Shown here: positions 44,504 to 55,169 of the stretch, in pieces | How the letters are laid out: each line of letters begins with the position of its first letter | Position numbering within the stretch: the stretch's first letter is position 1 | Assembly: GCF_921293095.1 (NCBI RefSeq) | Contig: NC_060248.1 | Location: 17,998,744 to 18,062,743, forward strand | Reading direction: 5' to 3' | Source: Ischnura elegans | Lineage: Eukaryota; Arthropoda; Insecta; Odonata; Coenagrionidae | Length of the DNA: 64,000 bases | Notes under the pieces: model-generated | The model's database searches: none | The model's input: the letters and a program-made list of their open reading frames with translations, nothing else | Told to the model about the DNA's origin: nothing | Translations under genes and position numbers: made by a program

Positions 44504-45254
44504 TTAGAACAGGCCTTCGGTCGCATTCATACATTCCGAGTTATTATCTCTATAAATGGAAGGATATATCCGAATACAAGATAAGACATAGGCGAATTCG
44601 CATTTAACAGATTAGAAAGGTGTAGACAAATTCACAAGTACTTGCGGCAAGTTATAAATAACACGGAAAAGAAAAACTGCAAGAAAGCAAGTGAACTGGA
44701 ATAGGAGCGGGGAGGGATGGAGGGATGAAATCTATCAATCTTGGTTGTATGTTTCGGTTGAGTGTCCCTGTGGAAAGGGGAGAATCGTGGCATCTTTATT
44801 CCCGCCAATGAGTGGGACACCCCTTCGCTCCCCAGAGCAATTGAGGGTGCAATGTCCTCCCCCACCGCCACTACCCTTCGTCCCCATGGAACACACTCAA
44901 CCACCCCCAAATTACAAACCCCCTTCCCACCCTCCCTCACTGCCTTCAGCCTCGGAGCACGTGGAACGACCACGTCTGCATCGGCGATGCCACGACAGCA
45001 AGACCGACACCACCACCAAACCCTTTTCTCTTGAAAAAATAAAGGGAGGCAGGGGAGATCCGCTCTTCTGCTGGAGGCGAACTCATTCCAGGTACCCTGA
45101 ATGGGAACTCTCCCCAAACACCTTAGGGAAGGATTAGAGTTAAGTAACCCAAGGAACGCTAATTATCGCATTCATACACTCCGGGGTTGCTTTTTAATGG
45201 CAAGTATAACTAGCATGCACTCTAATGACTGCCGAAGCATTGTGATTACTTCAG
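44504..45254. other. Mixed stretch with a C-rich block
   Basis: 44800-45050 is C-rich, and frames on both strands up to 161 residues are proline- or histidine-rich by composition. No domain. Confidence 0.45.
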
Positions 45255-45602
45255 ATGAAATAGTCAACATGCAATGATACTCTGAATGACGAAGTGCTGG
45301 ATATGGTGGGTTAAGAGGGGCAGCTTCAAGATGAGTTATGGAAGAGAGTAAAAGTATGAATCGAGCGAGTACTTAGAGGGGAAGTGATGTTGAAAACAGT
45401 GTTGGAGGGTAGGATAAACAGTGTAGAGGGTTGTGGGTAAACGAGGGAGAGGAAGGAAGGGAATAGGATTTTTAGATATAATGAAAGGCAGAAGGTCTTA
45501 TTGTGCATTAAAGAGGGAAGTGCATGATGGAAGGGGAGGCTCACGGAATTCTGCTTAAGCACTCTATGGAAACCTGCCTTTATCTTTAGAATACTTTTAA
45601 CA
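45255..45602 (+). pseudogene. LINE family A, copy 5
   Basis: The plus strand preserves gacgaagtgctggatatggtggg, ttgaaaacagtgttggagggtagg and gcattaaagagggaagtgcatgatgga of the family A C-terminus. It ends gaaacctgcctttatctttagaatacttttaa. Frames are broken by many indels. Confidence 0.8.
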
Positions 45603-45819
45603 ATGCAATAGGAGGAACGCAAAGAAGTCAGTATCGAAATACTCATGCACGAACTGCACGTTCTCCCACCTAAAGCATTTATTTTTTCATTTCACTTCGT
45701 AATTATTTTTCTATTCGTAGACTGTTATTTGAATAATTTTTCAGTATATATACACTGCATTCGAGTGTTTAACATCTTTGTTCTTTTTAGTGATTACAGT
45801 TATGTCAACAGTTTAGGAA

Positions 45820-46010
45820 GCGCCTTCAGGTCGAAAAGCTTTCGCTGAGAATCCGCCTTATCATGTAATTGAGTTTCCTTAACTTATTGGATAGGCATTG
45901 TGATGACCGTAGGTTTTTAGAATGTATCGAATAATTAGTTACGATATTGAAACTTTTCAATGTAAAAAATAACTCGATAATTTATATCAATAGTGTCGCA
46001 GAAATTTTTG
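45820..46010 (+). repeat. Dispersed repeat, partner 43735-43915
   Basis: Second direct copy of the repeat described at 43735-43915. Confidence 0.65.
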
Positions 46011-46197
46011 ATTCACATTGTTTCGTTGACTGCAGTTCTTCTTGTTTTTTTTAGTATGTAATAGCCGACTATATACATAATGGATAATTCTATAGTACAA
46101 TGACGCATAAATACACTAATTTACTGCAAAAATGATCTTCATCTGACAAATTAAATGTAAATCTTTAATCATAAACAGCTCCTGTGATGTATCTAAT

Positions 46198-46332
46198 CGA
46201 TACCCCCACTGCATAAACGCTCAACAATCGCCCACAGAATCAAATCCGCTCATTTATTACTATAAGGGCTATATGGATGAACGGATTTGATTCGGTGGGC
46301 GATTTTTGAGCGTTTATGCAGTGGAGGTATCG
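46198..46332. mobile_element. Palindromic MITE, copy 2, 4-bp target duplication TAAT
   Basis: CGATACCCCCACTGCATAAA at the left and its inverse at the right enclose a shortened palindrome. TAAT is duplicated at 46194-46197 and 46333-46336. The terminal 50 bases match 18461-18712; the central part of that copy is missing. Confidence 0.85.
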
Positions 46333-46336
46333 TAAT

Positions 46337-47368
46337 AGAGGGTACATAAAATTTCTTTATGACTAAGTCATAAAATTGTTCTCAAAAAGTATTGATATGA
46401 AATCAATAGTCAAAAAAATGCTAGTGATATGATAGTTTTAATCTGGACCTCGAGTGTTTCATCTTCTCACAAGCACCGGTGAGATAGTTGATGTGACCCT
46501 TGGTTTGAGCGGTGCGGAGACCCAGGCTATATCATATTTACTTCAAACTCTCTCTTAAGTTATTTGATGGAGAGTTCTCATTTGGATTATCTCGAATAGA
46601 AAAAAGTAGTCCCTTCCTTAATATCGACGGAAGGATGATAATATCTCTTTTCCGTGTCGAGCGCCTTTTGAAAGCACGTTCACCGCACGATATCCTACGT
46701 GAAAACCTCTCTCGAACCCAGCCCGTGGGGGTGAGCTTGGTTGCAGATGGCTCAAACGCCACTCAGAATGCCATCTGTCTCGAATTAATCGGGGTCGCGG
46801 AGGACCTTATGGTTGAGGCGAGGCATCATCGTGTCCCCAACCCACCGCGAACGATCGCCGGGAGGAGGAGGGCGTTTGAGGCGCCGGATATATATGTAGG
46901 TACGGGGATACGCGTGAGGAGGGCGAGGGTGGTGGAGGCAAAGACGGAGTGGAAGGAGGGGGAGGCGACGCCTGGGGAATTGGGGTTTTAGCATGATCGT
47001 CGCATGTCCCTGCGCTTGTAAGCTCCTTGCCCCGTGCACGACTCGGAGGACGTGGGGATAGCAAAGGGAGTGGCAAGAGGGGGTGGGAGGGAAACGGGGG
47101 GGATGAGTGGATGAGACCAGAAGGGGTTTATGGCACGTTAGGGGTCGGCAGGGTCGGGTGTATGTGTGCTTCGTGCGGTACCTACCGGTTGAGGGGAAGA
47201 GAACGTGTGGGGGGAATGGATGTATCAAGGAGTTACCTTCTATCCCCACCTTACCCTCTCACTGGCACACAGTGGATTAGAAGGAATACCTGTGGTATGA
47301 CGCTTATCCACCGCTCCCGCCTTTGGCGTTTTCCTCAATCTTCTCGGTTTTATCGTTTTGACCCATTC
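46337..47368. other. GC-rich CpG-containing block, no recognised gene
   Basis: 46700-47270 is G-rich with CpGs. The longest frame (46512-46991 plus, 159 residues) ends with VRRARVVEAKTEWKEGEATP and its antisense frame is proline-rich. I see no domain or conserved splice structure, so a gene is possible but unsupported. Confidence 0.4.
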
Positions 47369-47369
47369 C

Positions 47370-47805
47370 CGCCCAGAAAACTTACTGCTTGCGATTGCGA
47401 TGGTATTTAGGTGCGTTCCTCTCACGGTCGTCCTTATTAATCCAGTGAAGTATTTTGGTATAACACCAACTTGTATCTACAGAATGATCCGTGGCCGTAT
47501 AGCTACACTGAGTGCTTACGATGCCGGAGTCTAACATTGTTCAATTCCTACGTAACCTACGAATTTGAAGATCACCTTTGGTGACCTTGTTAGATAGGAT
47601 GAATCTTCAGGGCAAGCTAATGTTTTGTTAAGATAAAGTTAAAATAATAAATTAAATTCCATTTCCTGCTTTCATTTATGATATTTGCAAGAAATTTACT
47701 TACAGTTGGCGTCTATATTGAATTTCCGTTTTACACCCGTATCTTTCAAACCTTATTTCGATCCGCTTCAAAAATTAACTAATAGGTGGTTAAGCTATAG
47801 CAAAA
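47370..47805 (+). repeat. Unnamed dispersed repeat R, copy 1 (uninterrupted)
   Basis: Shares with 52865-53455 the stretches tccagtgaa.tattttggt, agaatgatccgt..catac/gtatagcta, gatgaatcttcag, atattgaatttccgt and ggcttcaaaa..acactaatag. No ORF, TIR or tRNA head recognised. Confidence 0.7.
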
Positions 47806-47811
47806 TTTAAG

Positions 47812-49226
47812 AGCGAAGGGCCTAGCAGGTTAAGATGGTGAAAAGTGCCCCCAGATGTTTAGAAAAATAAAAAATATACACATAAAGGGCATCAAAAATT
47901 GTGTGTTCCCCCAAAGTTTCACGCAATTTAAATTTACCCCAAAAACAATTGAGAGGCAAATTATCGTTTTTTAACCATATCTCCAGTTTTTATTTTTGTA
48001 AAAATTTTTTCTTGATTTTAAATGTATATGCTGCATACGTACATAGATGCAAATGGCGAAATAGTTACTCGTATTTTTAACCGTGTTTTACAAATTTTAA
48101 AAATCTAAAAAAAATATATGATTTCTCTTTGATGCAGGGGCACAGCAATTATATTTTTCCTAAAATTTATAATTTAATTTTTAAAATTTCAGATTTGAGT
48201 AAAATTTTAGTTTTCCGTTAAAATATTTGAAACTATTAGGATGGTAAAACGTAATACTATATACACATTTTAAAATCAAGAAAACGTTTTTACAACAATA
48301 TAAACTGGAGATATAGTTAAAAAACGAAAAATCGTGTTACAATTTTTTTGGGTAAATTTAAATTGCTGAGGCCTGAAACTTGGGGGAAACACAAATTTTC
48401 TATCTCTAGTAGATGCGTTAGACGAGCAGTGCGAGGAGTATGGGATGAGGATTAATCACAAGAAGATTAAGGTAATGCGGTTTTGTAAAGTATCGCGAGC
48501 GAGGAAAGAGAGACTCAAGATAAAAGTAGGTGGCACACGATCATGGAAAAACTTGAACAGGTAGAGCAGTTTTACTATTTGGGCAGCACATAAGAGGTAA
48601 ACGGACACAGTAGCAAGGACATCAGGAAGCGAATTGCACTAGCAAAGGAGGCGTTCATGAACAGGAAGGAGCTTCTGAGAGGATCGTTATGTAAGAGTTT
48701 AAAGAAAAGGTTAGTGAAGAGTTTGATCTGGAGTGTAGCGGTACGGAAACGTGGACAATGAGGAAAGAAGACGAGAGAAGATTGGAGGCATTCGAGATGT
48801 GGGTATAGATAAGAATAGAGAGGGCAAAATGGACGGAGAGGAAAAGGAACTACGAAGTGCTGGATATGGTTGGCGCGGAGAGGTAGCTTTTAGATGAGAT
48901 ATGGAGGAGACATAAGGTAAGGATGGAGGGAGTACTTAGCGGGGGGGGTGTTGAAAATGGTGATATAGGGTAGAATGTTAGGGAAACGAGGTAGGGGAAG
49001 GAAAAGAATAGGATTTTTAGATAGATTGCAAGGGAGTAGGCCTTACAGTGAATTAAAAAAGGCTGTGCTGGAAGGAAAGATCACTTCTTGAATATTCCAT
49101 GGAAACCTACCTTAATCGGTAGAATACTATAATAATAATAATAATAATAATTTAAGTGTATATTTTTTTATTTTTCAAAATATCTGGGGGCACATTTCAC
49201 CATCTCAACCTGCTTGACCCTTTGCG
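47812..49226. mobile_element. Palindromic element interrupted by a LINE
   Basis: The left arm (47812-48030: agcaggttaagatggtgaaaagtgcccccaga ... atatctccagttttta...) is matched in inverse by 48255-48397 plus 49155-49226. The right arm is split by LINE copy 6. Removing the LINE restores a continuous inverted partner apart from about 13 bases of the left arm. The element would be ~660 bp, without coding capacity. Confidence 0.8.
48398..49153 (+). pseudogene. LINE family A, copy 6 (longest)
   Basis: It starts within the reverse-transcriptase C-terminal part (EEYGMRINHKKIKVMRF, then ERLKIKVGGT). It continues with the thumb/C-terminal region (KEAFMNRKELLRGSL, TWTMRKEDERRLEAFEMW, SRPYSELKKAV) through frameshifts. 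The end is CCATGGAAACCTACCTTAATCGGTAGAATAC plus an (AAT)n tail at 49131-49152. The YADD catalytic box is not included. It interrupts the palindromic element. Confidence 0.85.
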
Positions 49227-49987
49227 GCAATTCGACAGCAAAAAGGAATGCGTATTTCTTCAAGAGCCTCATATGTTCAGAATGGTACAATGTAGCCGTA
49301 TGGTTACGGTGGGTGGCAATAGGTTAATTATTTGCAGGCGAGGCTTTATATGAAGCACACTTCTGTTTTTTAACGTCAGCTTCCGCAAATGATATCAAAG
49401 TATAGCTAACTTCCGTGTTAACCTGAGGACCGAAGTGTCTCTATTCTCCTCGGGGTAGCAAAAGGCGAGAAAAATTGAGTGCCTTTTTCGCACATTGATT
49501 TTAGTTTGTAGGCATCAGGATCAAATTAAGGAGAGTGAAAAATTCTATGAGAGGTGATGATATTATCGTTGTTCAAAGGAAGGGTTTTTACCCAATCCAA
49601 TTATACGTGGAAAACTTTGGTTGAAGTCTTTCTGTAGGAAAATTTCATTTCTCTTAATATTAATTTATTTTTTTTTGTAGAAATTGTGGACTAATCAAAC
49701 CATCCTTCTCATTCCTGCGTATGCGTACACAATATCAAAGTTCCTTAGGTATATTTATATCTGGAAAAATGCCGTCTTCATATCGTGTGCCAGATAAAAT
49801 GCGAGAGTGAGATGCAACTTGCGTAGTCTCTTCTCTCTTCAGATATGACCTCATTTCCACCGTAGGATACCAAATTATCCGGTCAAAAGTTAAATTTTGC
49901 TTCTTTTCGAATTGCAGGCCACATTTTGCGATATGTAGGTTTTTGATTTTCGAAAAAAGTATATTTTTCTATGCCTCTTAAAAATTA
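49227..49987. other. Unannotated stretch, nothing recognised
   Basis: AT-rich sequence between two LINE copies; no signature found. Confidence 0.5.
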
Positions 49988-50460
49988 TCTTCACGTAAGA
50001 GTCTAAAGGAATGGCTTTTGAAGAGTTTGATCCGCAGTGTAGCGCTTTACGGTGCGGAAACATGTATACTTGGGAAGGAGAATGAGAGGCATTCGAGATT
50101 TGGGTGTGGAGAAAAATAACGAAGGTGAAGAGGACGGAAATGGAGAGGAACTATGAAGTGCTAGACATGGTGGGTGAGGATAGAGGGCTTCCAGATGAGA
50201 TATGGAGGATACAAGGGATGGATGGAGTGAGTTGTGAGCCGGAAGTGAACGTTAGAGTGGAGTGTTAGAAACAAGCACGGACGGAAGAATGTTGGTTAAA
50301 CGAGGGAGAGGATAGAAGAGAAAAGGATTTTTAGGTAGAATGATGGGGAGCTGGCCTTATTGTGAACTTGAGAGGGAAGTACATATATGGAGGGTAGACT
50401 ACCAGAATACTTCCTAAATACTCCGTGGAAACCTACCTTTATCGTTAGAATACTTTAACA
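49988..50460 (+). pseudogene. LINE family A, copy 7
   Basis: The plus strand has SVALYGAETC near 50035-50070, then frame-broken relics of the C-terminus, ending gaaacctacctttatcgttagaatactttaa. It lies 0.8 kb from copy 6 in the same orientation. Confidence 0.8.
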
Positions 50461-50920
50461 ACCCCTATAGGGAGGGGTGGGGAAGAATATCAGCAAGTAG
50501 CTACTGTTCTCGTACCCTCGCACTGCCACAGGGTAAGGAAGGGATATGTTTGGCGTGACGGCACCAACCCCTCCTCCCTCAAAGCGTTTCCCCCAATCTC
50601 CCGAGGGCATACCCCTAACCCTTTCCTCCCCCCCTCTCGATTCTTGCCCTCCTGATTAAGTTGAGAGGTCACTCTTCTCCGATTTCCTTCGCCCCTTAAA
50701 CCCCCCCCTCCCTCTTACGCCCCCTCGAGTCCCTCGTACAGATTCACTCTGGCAAATTAATGAGCCCAACCCTCCCCCCCCCACTATATCGACGTGCTCT
50801 CCGGACTCTCCTGCGGGAAATTAAATGCGTCCATATGCATGATTGCTGGAGACTCCACCTGCGTCTTTCTTTTCCCCTTTCTTTCGTCACTGCCTTTTTT
50901 CCAGCACCGTTATCTTGAGT
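50461..50920. other. C-rich low-complexity block
   Basis: C-runs and CCCTCC motifs; short frames are compositional. Confidence 0.5.
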
Positions 50921-50923
50921 GTA

Positions 50924-51115
50924 GTTGGGAATCCAAGCTTTATCATCCACAGTCTATTTAGACAGAATCATTCTTAGGATTTACCTCCATTTTATAAATT
51001 TGTTGGGCCCAGCGCGGTGTTTTTATGTGTGGTTGGGTATGGTAGAATCTTTATCATCCGCAGTCTATTTTAGAATTATTTTTAGAATTTGGCTTCTTTA
51101 TGTCAATTTGCAGGA
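50924..51115 (+). repeat. Two-copy tandem duplication, ~112-bp period
   Basis: ctttatcatcc.cagtctattt..agaat.attcttaggattt.. at 50936 recurs at 51049 with similar downstream order (attt..ttggg/ttgcagg). Both copies lie within a 111-residue fortuitous frame. Confidence 0.55.
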
Positions 51116-51837
51116 CCATTTGGCCTGTTATAATTTGGCTCCCCAAATTACATCCAGCATTTATTATTATAAAGGAGTGTATATATTAATTAATTACGAA
51201 AGAAATTCCTTCACGGAATGCTTTCAGTGTTTCAACACCTTTAAGCCTGAAAGTACTTAAAATTATCCCAATCCAGGGTATAGCCTTATTTTTTTTAGTT
51301 TTATCGTGCAATAATAAATAAAATTTATCTTTATCAAAAGCCAAATTTTCTAAAAATTTACCATCTGAACTATAGTCTTTGCCAAAAATATTAATATATT
51401 TTCAAATAAATTATATTAAGTTAAAAGTCTCATTGAATAAGTAGCCATTAAGTGTTGCTGAGTAATAAATCAATCTCTGAAAGCTTTATCTCAATAGTAA
51501 ACCAAAGAGCTTACTAAAATATTGACTACATAATACGATTCTCAATCTCGAGCCTCATTCTCAATCATGACAAAATTTTCTCAAGCCATGGCTAACTTTC
51601 CCTCGCTGTAAAGAGTATCATTTTGCGTAATTTAATATGCTTAAAGTTTTACATTCTTTAGTAAATTTTTCCGTTAACTTCTTTCCCTCATTTTATTAAA
51701 ATTTTAATAGAGTAAATGTTTGTGTTTCTCGAGAAGATTATCGTTAGATGGTTTATTTCCCATCTAAAAAAACTAAATATTGCTGTTTACTTCAAGCCTG
51801 CTGCGTGAAAGGCGATGAAATTAATAATGATTGGCAT
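51116..51837. other. AT-rich stretch, nothing recognised
   Basis: No signature found. Confidence 0.5.
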
Positions 51838-51918
51838 GAGAAAAAATTCCCCTGCAACAGAACTGGAACCACGGAACCTTAGCTTTCCGAGCCACAGCGC
51901 ATACTACTCTGCTATCCA
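51838..51918 (-). repeat. tRNA-derived SINE, family 3, minus copy
   Basis: On the minus strand: tggatagcagagtagtatgcgctgtgg ... cggaaagctaa ... ccgtggttccagttc, then aattttttct. It is the inverse relative of the copy at 51983-52100, facing it. Confidence 0.7.
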
Positions 51919-51982
51919 ATTTTTTAAATCTAACATCTAGCACCTTTGAACCATGGTAAAATCACCGTGGACATTAAAGAAA

Positions 51983-52100
51983 CTGGATAGCGTGGTGAAC
52001 TGCCCAGTGGCCGGGAAAGCTTAACGTCCGTGGTTCGATTCCCGGTCCGAGGTAATTTTTTCTCGTGGAAATTAAAGAGAAACGTATATATTGGCTGGGT
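51983..52100 (+). repeat. tRNA-derived SINE, family 3, plus copy
   Basis: ctggatagcgtggtgaactgcccagtgg ... gggaaagctta ... GTGGTTCGATTCCCGG (box B), then gaggtaattttttctcgtggaaattaaagag. The sequence just upstream (accgtggacattaaagaaac) resembles the body end, so an older unit may precede it in tandem. Confidence 0.75.
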
Positions 52101-52689
52101 GTTATTATTAAGCATCGCGATCCTTGATATTGTATACCGCCCTATGCTAGTTTTCCCATCCTCACTCTCACCGCAGTTTAGATTACCCGTGTTTTGAGGG
52201 GATGAAGAGTGGTGGGGTGGGGATGATCGGGTGGTCGAGGGATGGCCAGTGGCGGCCTTTCACACGGCCCCGCCCCCTTTTGCATGCGTTTATCGCCGAG
52301 TGAGTGTATCCGGGCGGAGGAGTGTGCGCCATAAAACTCGGAAAGGGATGATTCGACGACGGTGAGCGCTCGGAGAGGTTGTTAATCAAGGGTTGAGAGG
52401 AAGGAGAACTCCTATCTTCCATTTTATTCGCCCCCGTGGGAAAAGGGTCGCTCCACAAAACTGCGCGCATTTCCATGTACCCCCTTGAACGAGTCTCAAT
52501 TCATTATCTAGCGATCGAGGAGTACATCGATAGCCTCTCTTTTAGTGGAAAGTCCCTGTATTTCCTTTGTTTAAGCATTGCTATCAATTTCGGTAGGTTA
52601 GCAAAGATCGTTTTGCTAGTTTGCGCGGCCTCTAACCCCTCCCAACTTAGACAAATTGCATCATAATTTAATTGATTTAATTAAATTTA
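52101..52689. other. Unannotated, partly GC-rich
   Basis: 52190-52420 is CpG-containing and G-rich. The minus-strand frame 52476-52183 is proline-rich and unplaced. Nothing else supported. Confidence 0.45.
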
Positions 52690-52862
52690 TAGACATAACC
52701 CTGAAAACAGCACTATAAGGCCTTTATATCTTGGGTCTTTGACATGTGACAATGGTCTATCTCAAACATCGATGCCGGATAGGGACAATCAAACCTTCCA
52801 AGCGACCTTCAGTTCGACAGACAAGGATTTGTACTCTGCCGCCAGATAGGCCGGCACTAACA
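52690..52862 (-). repeat. SINE family 2, copy 2
   Basis: Collinear with 53036-53214: acataaccctgaaaacagcactataaggccttta .. gacatgt..aat .. cgaccttcagttcgacagacaagg .. tgccgccagata. Box B survives as a degenerate ttcgac. Older than copy 3 by divergence. Confidence 0.65.
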
Positions 52863-52864
52863 CT

Positions 52865-53455
52865 TATCCTCCCAGGAAACTCTCTGCTTTCGATTGTAAA
52901 GATATTTACGTAAGTAGCTCCTATGATCGTCCTTAGTAATCCAGTGAAATATTTTGGTTGTAAAACGACTTGTTTCTTGAGAATGATCCGTAGTCATACA
53001 GCTAAACTGGGTGGTAACGAGGTCAGAATTTATTTTATTTATTTCCATACCATCGAGAACAGCTCTATACGACCTTTTACACCGGGGGTTTTAACATGTT
53101 AATAATTTAACGTACAAAAATAACCAAACCCGGGCAACTTACCTAGGCGGGACTCGAACCCGCGACCTCTTGTTTGGCAGGTGAGGAGTGTACCCCGCCG
53201 CCGGAATGTAATGTTATTCAATTTGTACGAGTGACCTTGATAGGAATGATGAATCTTCAGCACAACCATATTTTTGGAAGAAAGTAAGTTAAAATAATCT
53301 ATAAAATGTAATTCCCTGTCTACCTTTTTGATGCTTACATGTAATTTGAAGGCAGTGGGATTCCATATTGAATTTCCGTGTGGCGCCCGTCTCTTTTGGT
53401 CAGTGGGGTTGTATCGACCGGCTTCAAAAGTACACTAATAGATGGATTGAGTAAT
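52865..53455 (+). repeat. Unnamed dispersed repeat R, copy 2, interrupted by a SINE
   Basis: Collinear with 47370-47805, but split at about 53035 and 53214 by SINE family 2 copy 3. Sequence on both sides matches copy 1 without a gap. Confidence 0.7.
53036..53214 (-). repeat. SINE family 2, copy 3
   Basis: Minus-strand SINE with a well-preserved head: ccggcggcggggtacactcc .. GGGTTCGAGTCCCGCC (box B, 53147-53162). The body runs gggtttggttattttt .. ggtcgtatagagctgttctcgatggtatgg and ends in an aaataaataaa tail. Confidence 0.8.
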
Positions 53456-53578
53456 TGAAAGCTTCAACAACATACTTATGACAAAGCACTGAAGGAACAA
53501 GTGACTTTGTACGCAGTCACGCGCACGGGTGCAAAGTTAAATACACCAAAGGATGAAGTTCGCCATGAAAAAATATTT
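53456..53578 (-). repeat. Body of the tRNA-like SINE
   Basis: On the minus strand the tRNA-like head is followed by aaatattttttcatggcgaa, recalling the family 3 body (gaggtaattttttctcgtgg). The 3' boundary is not resolved. Confidence 0.45.
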
Positions 53579-53649
53579 GACTTAGCCGGGATTCGAACCC
53601 GGATCTCCCGATTGCCGGTCAGGCGTGCTACCAGTTACACCACCAAGCC
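53579..53649 (-). tRNA. tRNA-like cloverleaf (anticodon GGC), probably a SINE head
   Basis: The 71-nt minus-strand sequence folds fully. Acceptor GGCTTGG/CTAAGTC pairs with G-U wobbles; the D arm is GTGT/GCAC; the anticodon arm is CCTGA/TCGGG with loop CCGGCAA; the T arm is CCGGG-TTCGAAT-CCCGG. The anticodon position reads GGC (alanine). Position 33 is C rather than the near-universal U, and the G3-U70 pair that marks tRNA-Ala is absent, with C-G there instead. The SINE-like body downstream also argues for a retroposed copy rather than a working gene. Confidence 0.5.
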
Positions 53650-53694
53650 ATCTATAGCCTCTATGGTTAACATAGAAAAGGGCAGTTCTATATC

Positions 53695-53885
53695 TGTAGC
53701 CTCACTATCACTCCGTCATTCAACCCTAAGGTTGGTTTCGTTATTTAAGGGTAGAGCTCACCCCAAACTAGGCCTCAGGCATGTGAAATTCACACATTCA
53801 GAAAAGGGCAGCCGGTTCCTTTCCAGGCTTCACCTGGGATTTGAACCCGGGACCCCTTCGACCCAGAAGGATATCACGCTCTCCA
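53695..53885 (-). repeat. tRNA-derived SINE, family 1, copy D
   Basis: Full-length on the minus strand: ggagagcgtga head, GGGTTCAAATCCC box B (53838-53850), then tgtgtgaatttcacatgcc and ggtgagctctaccc, ending aaccaaccttagggttgaatgac. Its tail matches copy A. Confidence 0.8.
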
Positions 53886-54540
53886 TTTCTGCCGCCATCC
53901 TGTAAAATTATTGCGTTATAAGATCAATTTTAAGCATTCCTTTAGGCAACCTATAGGAGCTACACCTCAAAATGAATGGAAACATGCTTGTGTGACACAA
54001 GATTTTAAGGGGAAATCACCTTCGCTTCACCGCTCTTTTTTTTTGTAAATGTTAGCTGCGTTTTCTCTATGTTTACTGAAAATTCAGTTATGAAGGCTCA
54101 GGTTTTTAACATGCAATGCATCACGAAAAAGAGCCGGGCGAGCGGGGTAGATGCGTTCAATTTGAAGGGGGCTCAAAATACCTTGCTTACAAGCGCCGCT
54201 GCTGGCCATCACAACTTCCCTTTTTGTCGCATAATTTTGACGCTGATGCACTTAATATTTCCAGTGCATATTTAGAAGCATATGACTTTAAATTATAATC
54301 ACCACGCGTTGTGAATATTTTTTTCCGGGTTGATTTTAAGAAACAGTCATCTATTAGACATTTACTTTTATTTAAAAAAAATTCATCCATTTGTAGCTCC
54401 AAAAAATTGAGATATCACGTGATAGCTGCATATTAAGATTCAAAATTCTTTTATGAATACAGTAAGTATGCATTTCTGCATTCATGAATATGGTGCAACA
54501 GTTGGGAACGGATGCTCCGAATTTTTCTCCAGCGTTTCGA
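53886..54540. other. Unannotated stretch
   Basis: AT-rich with short frames; nothing recognised. Confidence 0.5.
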
Positions 54541-55045
54541 TCTACATCTACATAATACCCTGCGAGCTAACCTCTAGGGTGTTTGGCGGGGGGTGATCAA
54601 TCACCAACATGCAGCATGCAATTGGACTCCCACATGCACACCACACGGTCCAAAAAACGTCACGCTTACTAACAAATTATACTACCATATGCTATTAGAA
54701 ATAATAATAAAATTAAGAAACATGCATTAAGTTTTACATAGGTTAGTAGGCTACACTACAAGTCATGCTATCTATTTATGAGTTCCATCGCTGCCGTTAT
54801 AATCTCTTATTGATCGTGGAAAAAAATACATTCTGAACCCGTCTGTTCTACAATCTATCTCTCTTATTTTATTTATATGATCTGATCTTCCGTAGTATGT
54901 TGGCGTCCGTAATATATGGTTAACTTCGTTAGAAAATGCACTGCTCCTGAATTTATCTAAAAGTTTTAGTCTATTTTTCAATCTAAGGTCCGACAGAGAT
55001 TCCCATCCGAGTTTATCTAAGAGGTCAGTTACATGGCGTTAGTGA
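54541..55045 (-). pseudogene. CR1/Jockey-type LINE: ORF C-terminus and 3' tail
   Basis: The minus strand encodes LLDKLGWESLSDLRLKNRLK then YYGRSDHINKIREIDCRTD and MYFFPRSIRDYN, ending at a stop at 54772. This is the LGWE.L..RR..RL ... RTD.F..SFFPRTI.DWN layout of CR1/Jockey-group LINE C-termini. The 3' region ends in a tgtagatgtagatc microsatellite (54541-54552 on the plus strand as tctacatctaca). Upstream domains are absent. Confidence 0.75.
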
Positions 55046-55169
55046 AAACAAAACTAAATAAGTTGTCTCCTGTAATCTAAATAATGTTTTCTTATCTTAA
55101 TACGTTTACTAAATTTATGAAAATTAATAATGAATTTTTTCATACAATAATGGAGGGACGATTTTTGCC
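55046..55169. other. AT-rich spacer
   Basis: Nothing recognised. Confidence 0.5.

Noticed and set aside
46512..46991. 159-residue plus-strand frame
   Set aside because: It starts in AT-rich sequence and ends in a G-rich block, with no recognisable domain. I could not support it as a host exon, though it is the frame I would test first for transcription.
53147..53162. Functional tRNA gene in SINE family 2 copy 3
   Set aside because: Box B is perfect, but I could not fold a consistent anticodon arm, and two further copies with the same body show it is a SINE.
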